A stretch of DNA of 24,471 bases from Candidatus Segatella caccae (GTDB taxonomy: Bacteria; Bacteroidota; Bacteroidia; Bacteroidales; Bacteroidaceae). Below are positions 14,561 to 22,913 of this stretch, one piece after another (within the stretch, counting starts at the first letter, position 1; each line of letters opens with the position of its first letter). The notes below the pieces were generated by a model that was not told the DNA's origin, searched no databases, and was given only the letters and a program-made list of their open reading frames with translations. The stretch covers positions 1 to 24,471 of the forward strand of contig USOQ01000042.1 in the NCBI GenBank assembly GCA_900556395.1, in the 5' to 3' direction. The translations under genes were made by a program, and so were the position numbers.

Positions 14561-16045
14561 ATGTCATCATTTGTTGCAGATAAAATTGTACTGGACGGCC
14601 TCACTTACGACGACGTCCTTCTTATCCCTGCTTATTCAGAGGTGTTGCCCAAAGAGGTAGAGTTGAAAACCAAGTTCTCTCGTAATATCGAGTTGAATGT
14701 TCCATTCGTCACTGCTGCGATGGATACTGTTACCGAGGCGTCAATGGCCATTGCTATTGCTCGCGAAGGAGGTATCGGTGTTATCCACAAGAACATGTCG
14801 ATAGAGGAACAAGCACGCCAAGTAGCTATTGTTAAGCGTGCAGAGAACGGAATGATTTATGATCCTGTTACGATTCGTCGAGGAAGTACAGTACAGGATG
14901 CACTTGACATGATGCACGATTACCATATTGGTGGTATTCCTGTTGTTGACGATGAGAATCATTTGGTTGGTATTGTGACAAATCGCGATTTGCGTTTTGA
15001 GCGTCATCTCGATAAGAAAATTGATGAGGTGATGACTTCAGAAAATCTTGTTACTACTCATCAGCAGACTGACTTGATTGCTGCTGCTCAGATTCTTCAA
15101 GAGAACAAGATTGAAAAACTTCCTGTTGTGGATAATGCAAACCATCTTGTTGGTTTGATTACTTATAAGGATATCACTAAAGCTAAGGATAAGCCTATGG
15201 CATGCAAGGACGAGAAAGGTCGTCTGCGTGTTGCTGCAGGTGTGGGCGTTACTGTCGATACGCTTGATCGTGCAAAGGCTTTGGTTGAAGCTGGTGCTGA
15301 TGCCATCGTGATAGATACTGCACATGGACATTCAAAGGGTGTAGTAGAAAAATTGCATGCTGTTAAGGCGGCATTCCCTCATGTAGATGTAGTTGTTGGT
15401 AATGTTGCTACTGGTGAGGCTGCTAAGTATTTGGTAGAGAATGGTGCTGATGGTGTCAAGGTTGGTATCGGCCCTGGTTCTATTTGTACTACTCGTGTCG
15501 TAGCAGGTGTTGGTGTACCTCAGTTGAGTGCTGTTTACGATGTTTACTCTGCCTTAAAGGGTACTGGTGTGCCATTGATTGCTGATGGTGGCTTGCGTTA
15601 CTCTGGTGATATCGTTAAGGCTTTGGCTGCTGGTGGTAGCTGCGTGATGATTGGTTCTCTCGTAGCTGGTACCGAGGAAAGTCCTGGTGACACTATTATC
15701 TTTAATGGTCGTAAGTTTAAGAGCTATCGTGGTATGGGCTCTTTGGAGGCAATGGAACAGAAGAATGGTTCTAAGGATCGTTATTTCCAGAGCGATACGA
15801 AGGATGTGAAGAAACTCGTTCCTGAGGGAATCGCTGGTCGTGTGCCATACAAGGGTACTGTACAAGAAGTTATCTATCAGTTGATTGGCGGTTTGCGTTC
15901 TGGTATGGGATATTGTGGTGCTGCTACGATAGGCAACTTGCATAATGCTAAGTTCACTCGTATCACGAATGCTGGCGTTTTGGAGAGTCATCCACACGAC
16001 ATTACTATTACCAGTGAGGCTCCTAACTACAGCCGTCCTGAATAA
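14561..16045 (+). CDS. guaB: Inosine-5'-monophosphate dehydrogenase
   Basis: Enzyme of 494 aa that oxidises IMP to XMP with NAD+, the committed step to GMP. The N-terminus LTYDDVLLIPAYSEVLP is typical. Two CBS domains (about 97-205) interrupt the barrel. The active-site loop GIGPGSICTTR carries the catalytic Cys309. The IMP-binding IADGGLRYSGDI and the flap MGSLEAM follow. All key residues are present and the length is normal. It is the first gene after the promoter at 14525; the PpiC gene begins 16 bases after its stop, so it may share a transcript with the envelope-foldase genes downstream. Confidence 0.97.
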   Translation: MSSFVADKIVLDGLTYDDVLLIPAYSEVLPKEVELKTKFSRNIELNVPFVTAAMDTVTEASMAIAIAREGGIGVIHKNMSIEEQARQVAIVKRAENGMIYDPVTIRRGSTVQDALDMMHDYHIGGIPVVDDENHLVGIVTNRDLRFERHLDKKIDEVMTSENLVTTHQQTDLIAAAQILQENKIEKLPVVDNANHLVGLITYKDITKAKDKPMACKDEKGRLRVAAGVGVTVDTLDRAKALVEAGADAIVIDTAHGHSKGVVEKLHAVKAAFPHVDVVVGNVATGEAAKYLVENGADGVKVGIGPGSICTTRVVAGVGVPQLSAVYDVYSALKGTGVPLIADGGLRYSGDIVKALAAGGSCVMIGSLVAGTEESPGDTIIFNGRKFKSYRGMGSLEAMEQKNGSKDRYFQSDTKDVKKLVPEGIAGRVPYKGTVQEVIYQLIGGLRSGMGYCGAATIGNLHNAKFTRITNAGVLESHPHDITITSEAPNYSRPE

Positions 16046-16061
16046 TAATGATTTGAAAGAA

Positions 16062-17504
16062 ATGAAAATAAATGCGCTTTTAGCAGCTATGCTCCTTTCG
16101 GGGAGCATAGCTTTTGCTCAGGTCGATCCAGTGATCATGACAATCAATGGTACACCTGTGTCTCGTTCAGAATTTGAGTATTCTTACAATAAGAATAATT
16201 CCGAGGGAGTCATTGACAAGAAAACGGTCAATGAATATGTGGATTTGTTTGTCAACTATAAGTTGAAGGTTCAGGCTGCAATAGATGCTCGCTTAGATAC
16301 CTTGGATTCTTTTAAAAAAGAGTTCGCAACTTATCGTGATCAACAGATACGTCCTTCGATGATAACTGAGCAGGATGTAGAAAACGAAGCGCATCGTATA
16401 TATGAGGAAACTCGCCAACGCATCGATGGGACTGGTGGTATGGTAAAGGTTTCTCATATCTTACTTATGCTAAACCAAAAGGCTACTCCTGCTGAGAATG
16501 TGAAGTTGAAGAATCGAGCTGATTCTCTCTATGCTGTATTGAAAAAAGGAGCCGACTTTGCTGAGTTAGCCAAGAAATTCTCTGATGATAAAGGTTCTGC
16601 TGTTAATGGCGGTGCCTTACCTTGGATTAGTAAGGGACAGACCGTGAAAGCCTTTGAGGATGCTGCATATTCGCTTCGTGTTGGCGAAATCAGTAAACCT
16701 ATTCTTTCTGAGTTTGGTTATCATATTGTTAAAAAGGAAGGTAAACAGAATTTCTTCCCCTATGACTCGCTTAGAACGGATATCATTCGTTTTATTGATG
16801 CAAGAGGTATAAGGGAAAAAATTATTAATGACAAGTTGGACTCGATTGCAAAGGCAATGCCAGCTGGTACTACTACAGAGTCTATTCTTGATAAAAAGGC
16901 AGAGGAATTATCTGCTAAGGATAGCGATTTGAAAAACCTGATTCGTGAGTATCATGATGGTTTGTTGCTATACGAAATCAGTAATTGTATGGTTTGGGAA
17001 AAGGCTTCTAAGGACGAACAAGGTCAAAAGGAGTTCTTTGCTAAAAACAAGAAACGCTTCAAATGGAGTGAACCACGTTTTAAAGGAATTGCTTACCATG
17101 TAAAGGATGCCGCCGATGTTGAGGCTGTAAAGAAGAGTGTCAAAGGTAAGGCTTTCTCTGAATGGGCTGATATTCTTCGCAATACTTTCAATAATGATTC
17201 TGTTATTCGCATACGTGTGGAAAAGGGAATCTTCAAGAAAGGCGACAACGCTGTTGTCGATAAGATGATCTTTAAGAAAGATACTACAGTTAATGCTTTG
17301 AAGGACTATCCTATTGATGCTACCTTCGGTAAAGTATTGAAGAAAGGCCCTGAGGATTATACTGATGTGAAATCACAGGTTATTGCCGATTATCAGGACT
17401 TGTTGGAGAAAGAGTGGGTGGCTTCTTTACGAAGGAAGTATCCCGTTGTTGTGAACAAGGAGGTCTTGTCGACCGTCAATACACATAAATCAAACGAAAA
17501 ATAA
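16062..17504 (+). CDS. Periplasmic peptidyl-prolyl isomerase, PpiC/SurA-like
   Basis: Protein of 480 aa. The signal peptide MKINALLAAMLLSGSIAFAQ marks export to the periplasm. A SurA/PrsA-like helical N-terminal region follows (about 22-125), then one clear parvulin domain (about 128-227) with VSHILLML, FAELAKKFSDD and SEFGYHIVKKEG. The remaining 250 residues are lysine-rich and less recognisable, perhaps a second, degenerate foldase region. The frame is open upstream into guaB, but ATG 16062 gives the proper signal peptide and sits just after the guaB stop. The SurA-like gene starts 6 bases after its stop. It is likely a chaperone or isomerase for outer-membrane proteins. Confidence 0.9.
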   Translation: MKINALLAAMLLSGSIAFAQVDPVIMTINGTPVSRSEFEYSYNKNNSEGVIDKKTVNEYVDLFVNYKLKVQAAIDARLDTLDSFKKEFATYRDQQIRPSMITEQDVENEAHRIYEETRQRIDGTGGMVKVSHILLMLNQKATPAENVKLKNRADSLYAVLKKGADFAELAKKFSDDKGSAVNGGALPWISKGQTVKAFEDAAYSLRVGEISKPILSEFGYHIVKKEGKQNFFPYDSLRTDIIRFIDARGIREKIINDKLDSIAKAMPAGTTTESILDKKAEELSAKDSDLKNLIREYHDGLLLYEISNCMVWEKASKDEQGQKEFFAKNKKRFKWSEPRFKGIAYHVKDAADVEAVKKSVKGKAFSEWADILRNTFNNDSVIRIRVEKGIFKKGDNAVVDKMIFKKDTTVNALKDYPIDATFGKVLKKGPEDYTDVKSQVIADYQDLLEKEWVASLRRKYPVVVNKEVLSTVNTHKSNEK

Positions 17505-17510
17505 AGATAA

Positions 17511-18968
17511 ATGAAAATAGAGAATAAGATCGCTTTGGCTTTCGTGGCTTTGATGTTTATCATAGGCATCAGTGCAAATGCCAACAGGGTTTCTTACCAT
17601 TCCAATGCTTCTGCTTTAAGCGACACCATATCCAGTGATACTAATAATGTGCAGGATATGCCTGTACTGAACGAGGGGAGTGTTGTAGATGAGGTGATTT
17701 GGGTTGTAGGTGATGAGCCTATCTTGAAGTCTGATGTCGAGATTACTCGTCTGCAAGGTGAAGCTGAAGGACTCAAGTATACTGGCGATCCTGATTGTAG
17801 CATCCCAGAGCAGATTGCTGTACAGAAACTTTTCTTGCATCAAGCTGCCATAGATAGTATAGAGGTTTCTGAGTCTGAGGTTATGTCGGGCATTGACGAG
17901 CAAATCAATTACTGGATCAATATGATTGGCTCTCGTGAGAAACTGGAAGAGTATCGTAAGCAAAGCGTTACCCAGATGCGTCAGCAGATGCATGATGATT
18001 TCAAAAATCGTCAGTTGATTCAGAAGATGAAAGAGAAACTGGTAAAGGATATCAAGGTTTCTCCTGCTCAGGTGCGTCGTTATTTTAATAATTTGCCTGC
18101 AGATAGTATTCCTTTTGTACCTACTGAGGTTGAGGTGGAAATCTTAACACAGCAGCCCAAAATACCTATGGAAGAAATCAATCGCATCAAAGATGAGTTG
18201 AGAGAGTATACGGATCGTGTTAATAAGGGTGAGACTACCTTCTCTACTTTGGCTCGTCTCTATTCTGAAGATCCTGGCTCAGCTCGTATGGGTGGAGAGA
18301 TGGATTATGTAGGGCGTGGTATGCTCGATCCTGCTTTTGCTAATGTTGCATTCAATCTGACAGATCCAAAGAAGATATCTAAAATTGTAGAATCTGAATT
18401 TGGTTACCATATCATCCAGTTGATAGATAAGCGTGGTGATAAGATCAAGGTACGCCATATCTTGCGTAAGCCTCTTGTGCCACAGGAGGCTATAGATAAG
18501 GCTATTGCTCGTCTTGACTCTATCGGAAATGATATTCGTAGTAATAAGTTTAACTTTGAATCTGCTGTGTCTGTTCTTTCTGATGATAAAGATACAAAGA
18601 ACAACCGCGGTTTGATGGCCAACACTTCTCAGGCTGGTGTACGTACTTCTAAATTCCAGATGAAGGATTTACCAACAGAAATTGCTCGTATGGTAGATAC
18701 AATGAAGGTTGGAGAGGTGTCACGCTCGTTCCAGATGATCAATAGTCGCGGAAAGACTACTTGCGCTTTAGTGAAACTGGTTAGTAGGGTAGAAGGACAT
18801 CGTGCTACGATAACAGAAGACTTCCAGGTAATGCAAGATGTAGTTCTTGCTAAAGAACGTGAGAAAACTTTGCATGACTGGGTTGTTAATAAGATTAAGA
18901 GTACTTATGTACGTATGAACGACCGATATAAGGATTGTAAATTTGAATATCAAGGTTGGGTTAAGTAA
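17511..18968 (+). CDS. surA: SurA-like periplasmic chaperone with two parvulin regions
   Basis: Protein of 485 aa with a signal peptide (cut near residue 24, ISANA). A SurA N-terminal domain begins with VVDEVIWVVGDEPILKSDVE (58-77) and runs to about 190. Two PpiC-type regions follow: about 205-305, with YSEDPGSARMGGEMDYVGRG and SEFGYHIIQLI, and about 312-415, starting KVRHILRKPL. This is the SurA layout, a chaperone that guides outer-membrane proteins to the BAM complex. Its stop overlaps the start of the OstA-like gene (TAATG). It differs in architecture from the preceding PpiC gene, so the two are unlikely to be a recent duplication. Confidence 0.9.
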   Translation: MKIENKIALAFVALMFIIGISANANRVSYHSNASALSDTISSDTNNVQDMPVLNEGSVVDEVIWVVGDEPILKSDVEITRLQGEAEGLKYTGDPDCSIPEQIAVQKLFLHQAAIDSIEVSESEVMSGIDEQINYWINMIGSREKLEEYRKQSVTQMRQQMHDDFKNRQLIQKMKEKLVKDIKVSPAQVRRYFNNLPADSIPFVPTEVEVEILTQQPKIPMEEINRIKDELREYTDRVNKGETTFSTLARLYSEDPGSARMGGEMDYVGRGMLDPAFANVAFNLTDPKKISKIVESEFGYHIIQLIDKRGDKIKVRHILRKPLVPQEAIDKAIARLDSIGNDIRSNKFNFESAVSVLSDDKDTKNNRGLMANTSQAGVRTSKFQMKDLPTEIARMVDTMKVGEVSRSFQMINSRGKTTCALVKLVSRVEGHRATITEDFQVMQDVVLAKEREKTLHDWVVNKIKSTYVRMNDRYKDCKFEYQGWVK

Positions 18969-20659
18969 TGAGAATAATAAATATCATAAAGCGACATATC
19001 AACGGGCATAGAATCATCTTTTTTTTGATTCTATGCCTGTTTGGACTATGTCTTGTCCAGGCTATGCAGGCTTCCAAAAAGTCAGCCAAGAAGCGTCCAC
19101 AAGGTGACAGAGTATATTTGCTTCATGCAGATGAGTTGCGATATGATATGTACGGATCTCATCCTGACGCACAGATTGTAAAAGGAAAGGTTTCTTTTTC
19201 GCACCAGGGTGCTCATCTCACTTGTGATAGTGCTTATTTCTATGAAGGCTCTAACTCGGTGAAGGCTTTCGGGCATGTTCACTTCCGTCAGGGAGATACC
19301 TTATCTCTGGTCTGCGACCGAGCAGAATATGATGGACAGATGCAAATGATGAGAGCTCGTCAAAATGTGGTGTTACGCCATCGTAGGCAGGTGTTGCGTA
19401 CGGATAGTCTTGATTACGACCGTCTTTACGAAATGGCCAATTTCTTTGATGGTGGTACTCTGATTGATGGTAAGGATAAACTTGTATCCGACTGGGGAGA
19501 ATACCATACGCAGACACGTGAAGCTAAATTCGTTTATAATGTCAAGCTACGTAGTGGCAAGGATTTGGTGGTGACTGATACCTTATATTATGATGTTCCT
19601 CAGTCAAAGGCTCATATGGTTGGTCCATCCAAGGTTATTTCTGGTAATAGTGTCGTTAAAACCGAGAATGGTTACTATGATACGAATAGTAAGAGTGCCC
19701 AGTTGTATGGTCGTTCTACCTTATATGATAAGGAGAAGTCTATTACGGGCGATAGTCTGTACTATGTGAAGGATGGCGAAAGCCAAGGCTATGGTCATGT
19801 GGTGTATGTAGATAAGAAGAATAAAAATTCTCTTACCTGCAACTATTTGCGTTATAATGAAAAGACAGGTTATGGTTTTGCCACAAAGAACCCTGTCGCC
19901 ATCGATTATTCTCAGAAAGATACGATGTGGCTTCATTCTGATACGATGAAGATTTACACGTATCATATTGATACAGATTCGGTGTATCGTAAGATTCATG
20001 CGTTTCATAAGGTTCGTGCTTACCGAAAAGATGTGCAAGCTGTTTGTGATTCTTTAGTCTATCATTCTAAGGATTCTTGCATGACGATGTATAAAGATCC
20101 TATCGTGTGGAATGGTAATCGTCAATTGTTGGGTGAGGTTATCCATGCTTATATGCGTGATTCTACTCTGCGTTTGGCTCATGTAGTAGGACAAGCTCTT
20201 TCGGTAGAAATGTTGCCTGATAGCTTACACTACAATCAGATTGCTTCTAAGGAAATGAAGGCTCATTTCGTAGATGGACAGATGAGAATGGCAGAGTCAA
20301 TAGGTAATGTGCAGACAATTTATTATCCTATAGATGATAAGGATAGTACGCTGATGGGACTCAACAACCTCGAAACTGATACATTGCGTATGTATATGAC
20401 TCCACAGCGACAGTTGGATCATATTTGGACCAATAAGTTTACGAGTGTCATGTATCCGATGACGCAGATACCACCAACGAAGTATAAACTGCCTAATTTT
20501 GCTTGGTTTGATGATATCCGGCCTAAAGATAAAAATGATATCTTTGTTTGGCGAGGCAAAGCCAAGGGTACAGAACTTAAGAATATCAAACGTCATGAGG
20601 CGCCTTTGCAGGTGTTGTCTAAACCTGCATCAGCAAATGGGACAGCTGAGGAAAAATAA
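18968..20659 (+). CDS. OstA-like (LptA/LptD N-domain type) LPS transport protein
   Basis: Protein of 563 aa with a basic start (MRIINIIKRHINGHR) followed by one hydrophobic segment (about 16-34), acting as signal peptide or anchor. The rest is a long repetitive beta-strand pattern of the OstA/LptA type, with units such as VKGKVSFSHQGAHLTCDSAYFYE, VKAFGHVHFRQGDTLSLVCDRAEYD and GDSLYYVKDGESQGYGHVVY. Such beta-jellyroll folds bridge the periplasm to carry LPS. It is far longer than E. coli LptA (about 185 aa), as is usual for Bacteroidetes OstA-like proteins. It overlaps the SurA-like gene by one base. A perfect 12-bp hairpin lies within codons 13-24. The partner ATPase LptB is encoded at 7864. 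Confidence 0.85.
   Translation: MRIINIIKRHINGHRIIFFLILCLFGLCLVQAMQASKKSAKKRPQGDRVYLLHADELRYDMYGSHPDAQIVKGKVSFSHQGAHLTCDSAYFYEGSNSVKAFGHVHFRQGDTLSLVCDRAEYDGQMQMMRARQNVVLRHRRQVLRTDSLDYDRLYEMANFFDGGTLIDGKDKLVSDWGEYHTQTREAKFVYNVKLRSGKDLVVTDTLYYDVPQSKAHMVGPSKVISGNSVVKTENGYYDTNSKSAQLYGRSTLYDKEKSITGDSLYYVKDGESQGYGHVVYVDKKNKNSLTCNYLRYNEKTGYGFATKNPVAIDYSQKDTMWLHSDTMKIYTYHIDTDSVYRKIHAFHKVRAYRKDVQAVCDSLVYHSKDSCMTMYKDPIVWNGNRQLLGEVIHAYMRDSTLRLAHVVGQALSVEMLPDSLHYNQIASKEMKAHFVDGQMRMAESIGNVQTIYYPIDDKDSTLMGLNNLETDTLRMYMTPQRQLDHIWTNKFTSVMYPMTQIPPTKYKLPNFAWFDDIRPKDKNDIFVWRGKAKGTELKNIKRHEAPLQVLSKPASANGTAEEK
19005..19037 (+). other. Perfect 12-bp hairpin inside the start of the OstA-like gene
   Basis: GGCATAGAATCA (19005-19016) and TGATTCTATGCC (19026-19037) pair perfectly around a 9-base T-rich loop. 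It covers codons 13-24, which encode the hydrophobic signal or anchor segment. No T-run follows on either strand, so it is not a standard terminator. It could slow or couple translation after the SurA-like gene. Confidence 0.6.
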
Positions 20660-20679
20660 ACAGATAAATTGATTAGCTG

Positions 20680-20844
20680 ATGTTATTTCCTACTCGCAAG
20701 CCTCGACGGTTCTGTTATACACCTCGTTATTCTCGGCAACATGGTTTTGATTTTCATTCAAGACGTTGTCCTACTCGCAGGCAGCATGTTATGCTGCTTG
20801 TTGTGTTATTGTTGTTACTCCTTGCTCTTATGATCTTATTTTAA
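20680..20844 (+). CDS. Small basic protein with C-terminal membrane segment, 54 aa
   Basis: An ATG at 20680 opens a 54-codon frame ending with TAA at 20842-20844. It fills the gap between the OstA-like gene (20 bases upstream) and mutL (15 bases downstream). Residues 1-36 are rich in Arg, His, Pro and aromatic residues, with two copies of a PTR(K/R) motif, PTRKPRRF at 4-11 and PTRRQH at 31-36. Residues 37-54 are an uninterrupted hydrophobic run (VMLLVVLLLLLLALMILF) reaching the C-terminus, as in a tail-anchored protein with its basic part in the cytoplasm. I do not recognise a family. Support comes from fit to the operon spacing and an ordered charge-then-hydrophobic layout; the short length leaves chance possible. 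Confidence 0.55.
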   Translation: MLFPTRKPRRFCYTPRYSRQHGFDFHSRRCPTRRQHVMLLVVLLLLLLALMILF

Positions 20845-20859
20845 AACAGAAAGAAACGA

Positions 20860-22707
20860 ATGAGTGATATAATCCAACTTTTACCCGATTCTGTAGCCAA
20901 TCAGATAGCTGCAGGAGAAGTAATACAGCGTCCTGCCTCTGTTATCAAGGAACTGGTAGAGAATTCTGTAGATGCTGGTGCTACACGTATAGATGTGGCC
21001 GTAGTTGATGCAGGTCGTACGAGTATCTTGGTGATAGATGATGGGAAGGGTATGTCTGAAACTGATGCTCGTTTGTCCTTTGAACGTCATGCAACCTCTA
21101 AAATACGGAAGGCTGATGATCTCTTTGCCCTGCAAACTATGGGTTTTAGAGGTGAAGCGTTAGCGTCTATTGCAGCTGTAGCTCAAGTTACTCTCAAGTC
21201 TCGTCAGGCTCATGAAGAGATAGGTACTCAGCTTGTGATTTCTGGCTCTAAAGTAGAATCTCAAGAACCTTGTTCGTGTCCTCAAGGTAGTAGTTTTTGC
21301 ATCAATAATTTATTCTATAACGTACCTGCAAGACGTAAGTTTTTGAAGTCAAACTCTACGGAGTTGAATAATATACTTTCTGCATTTGAACGCATCGTCT
21401 TAGTAAATCCTCAGATTAGTTTTACCCTGCAGAGTAATGGGACAGAGTTGATGAATCTGCGTGCAGCAAACTTGCGTCAGCGCATCATAGATGTCTTTGG
21501 TAAACGTCTTAATCAAGATCTCTTGCCTGTCAATGTGGATACAATGATGTGTAAGATTTCGGGATTTATCGGTAAACCTGAGTCTGCACGTAAAAAAGGT
21601 GTCCATCAGTTTTTCTTTGTCAATGATCGTTATATGAAACATCCTTATTTCAATAAGGCAGTCATGGCTGCTTTTGAGCGGATGGTTCCTCAGGGAGAGC
21701 AGGTGCCTTATTTTCTTTATTTTACAGTTGCACCTTCAGATATTGATGTCAATATTCATCCCACAAAGACCGAGATTAAGTTTGAAAACGAGCAAGCCAT
21801 TTGGCAGATTCTTTCTGCTGCAATTAAGGAGTCTTTGGGTGTTTATAATGATGTTCCTACTATTGATTTTGATACCGAGGATAAGCCCGATATTCCTGTT
21901 TATAATCCTGAGATGTTTCCAAGAGCCACAGCTCCAAAGATTAGTGTAGATCCCAACTATAATCCCTTTACTGCACATACAGGTTCAAGCCCTCGTAAGC
22001 CTATGGTAGATGAGCATTGGGAACAACTCTATGAAGGATTGCCTAATACATCACAGGATGAGGAACCTGATATGTTCGAATCCTTGCAGATGAATCAGAT
22101 AGAACAGCAAGAACAGAATCAATCGTCTCATATTATAGCAGATAAATCGCCTACGCATTATCAGTATAAGGGAAAATACATCATGACTGCGGTGAAGTCA
22201 GGCTTGATGATTATTGATCAACATCGCGCTCACGTTCGCGTATTATATGAACAATATCTTGCTCAGTTATCCTCTCATGAAAATCATTCTCAGAAAGTCC
22301 TTTTCCCCGAAGTAGTACAGTTCCCTGCATCCGATGAGGTGGTATTGCAGAAGGTGTTGCCTCAAGTAGAAGCATTTGGCTTCGAACTTGAAGATTTAGG
22401 CAAGGGAAGTTATGCAGTCAATGCGATTCCAGCAGGATTGGATGGCATAAAACCCGTTACGTTGGTCCATGATATGGTGATTGCGGCCAAGGAGAAGGGT
22501 GTCTCTGCTGTAGACGAAATCAATAAGTCTTTGGCTTTATCTATGGCTCGAGCTGCAGCTATTCCTGTAGGTCAAGTACTTAATAACGACGAAATGGAAG
22601 GATTGGTAAATAGTTTGTTTGGCTGTAGTAATGTTAATTATACTCCTGATGGTAAAAATGTGTTGTGTATTTTCCAACAGCGAGACATCGAGCAACTTTT
22701 GGGTTAA
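20860..22707 (+). CDS. mutL: DNA mismatch repair protein MutL
   Basis: Protein of 615 aa. The N-terminal GHKL ATPase is intact: ELVENSVDAGA (31-41), DDGKGM (60-65), ATSKI (78-82), GFRGEALASIAAV (95-107), then NVPARRKFL and the Lys in IHPTKTEIKF. A variable acidic and Gln-rich linker (about 340-430) leads to the C-terminal dimerisation domain. There, the endonuclease motif DQHAxxExxxxE is replaced by DQHRAHVRVLYE (453-464), and the CPHGRP-like motif by TPDGKN (595-600). Nuclease activity is therefore doubtful. It couples MutS recognition to downstream repair. It begins 15 bases after the 54-aa ORF, so it probably shares that transcript. Confidence 0.96.
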   Translation: MSDIIQLLPDSVANQIAAGEVIQRPASVIKELVENSVDAGATRIDVAVVDAGRTSILVIDDGKGMSETDARLSFERHATSKIRKADDLFALQTMGFRGEALASIAAVAQVTLKSRQAHEEIGTQLVISGSKVESQEPCSCPQGSSFCINNLFYNVPARRKFLKSNSTELNNILSAFERIVLVNPQISFTLQSNGTELMNLRAANLRQRIIDVFGKRLNQDLLPVNVDTMMCKISGFIGKPESARKKGVHQFFFVNDRYMKHPYFNKAVMAAFERMVPQGEQVPYFLYFTVAPSDIDVNIHPTKTEIKFENEQAIWQILSAAIKESLGVYNDVPTIDFDTEDKPDIPVYNPEMFPRATAPKISVDPNYNPFTAHTGSSPRKPMVDEHWEQLYEGLPNTSQDEEPDMFESLQMNQIEQQEQNQSSHIIADKSPTHYQYKGKYIMTAVKSGLMIIDQHRAHVRVLYEQYLAQLSSHENHSQKVLFPEVVQFPASDEVVLQKVLPQVEAFGFELEDLGKGSYAVNAIPAGLDGIKPVTLVHDMVIAAKEKGVSAVDEINKSLALSMARAAAIPVGQVLNNDEMEGLVNSLFGCSNVNYTPDGKNVLCIFQQRDIEQLLG

Positions 22708-22745
22708 AATGATGAAATAGTAAACAAAAGTTTATATTTCTGATT

Positions 22746-22786
22746 AAAAAAACTACTTTTTTAAGCTAAAAAGTAGTTTTTTTTTT
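22746..22786 (+). terminator. Intrinsic terminator after mutL
   Basis: AAAACTACTTTTT pairs with AAAAAGTAGTTTT around a 6-base loop, ending in a run of about ten T. AT-rich but long. It ends the mutL unit and isolates the OmpA-family gene. Confidence 0.8.
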
Positions 22787-22817
22787 GAAAAAAAAGATAG
22801 AATTCAAAAAAAAACAT

Positions 22818-22825
22818 TAACTTTG
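22818..22825 (+). promoter_or_regulatory. Bacteroidetes -7 box for the OmpA-family gene
   Basis: TAACTTTG matches TAnnTTTG and follows an A-tract (ATTCAAAAAAAAACAT). It lies 88 bases before ATG 22914, giving a long AT-rich 5' leader of about 80 bases, as is common for abundant outer-membrane proteins. Confidence 0.7.
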
Positions 22826-22913
22826 CGCCTGTATTTGATTTATCGATATTGTTATATAGTAAAAGAGAAGTGTATTTAAAATATATTATATAGACGTTTA
22901 AATAATGATTGTT

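Noticed and set aside
15945..16061. Upstream extension of the PpiC gene into guaB
   Set aside because: It reads in the wrong frame of guaB and would bury the clear signal peptide that begins at 16062.
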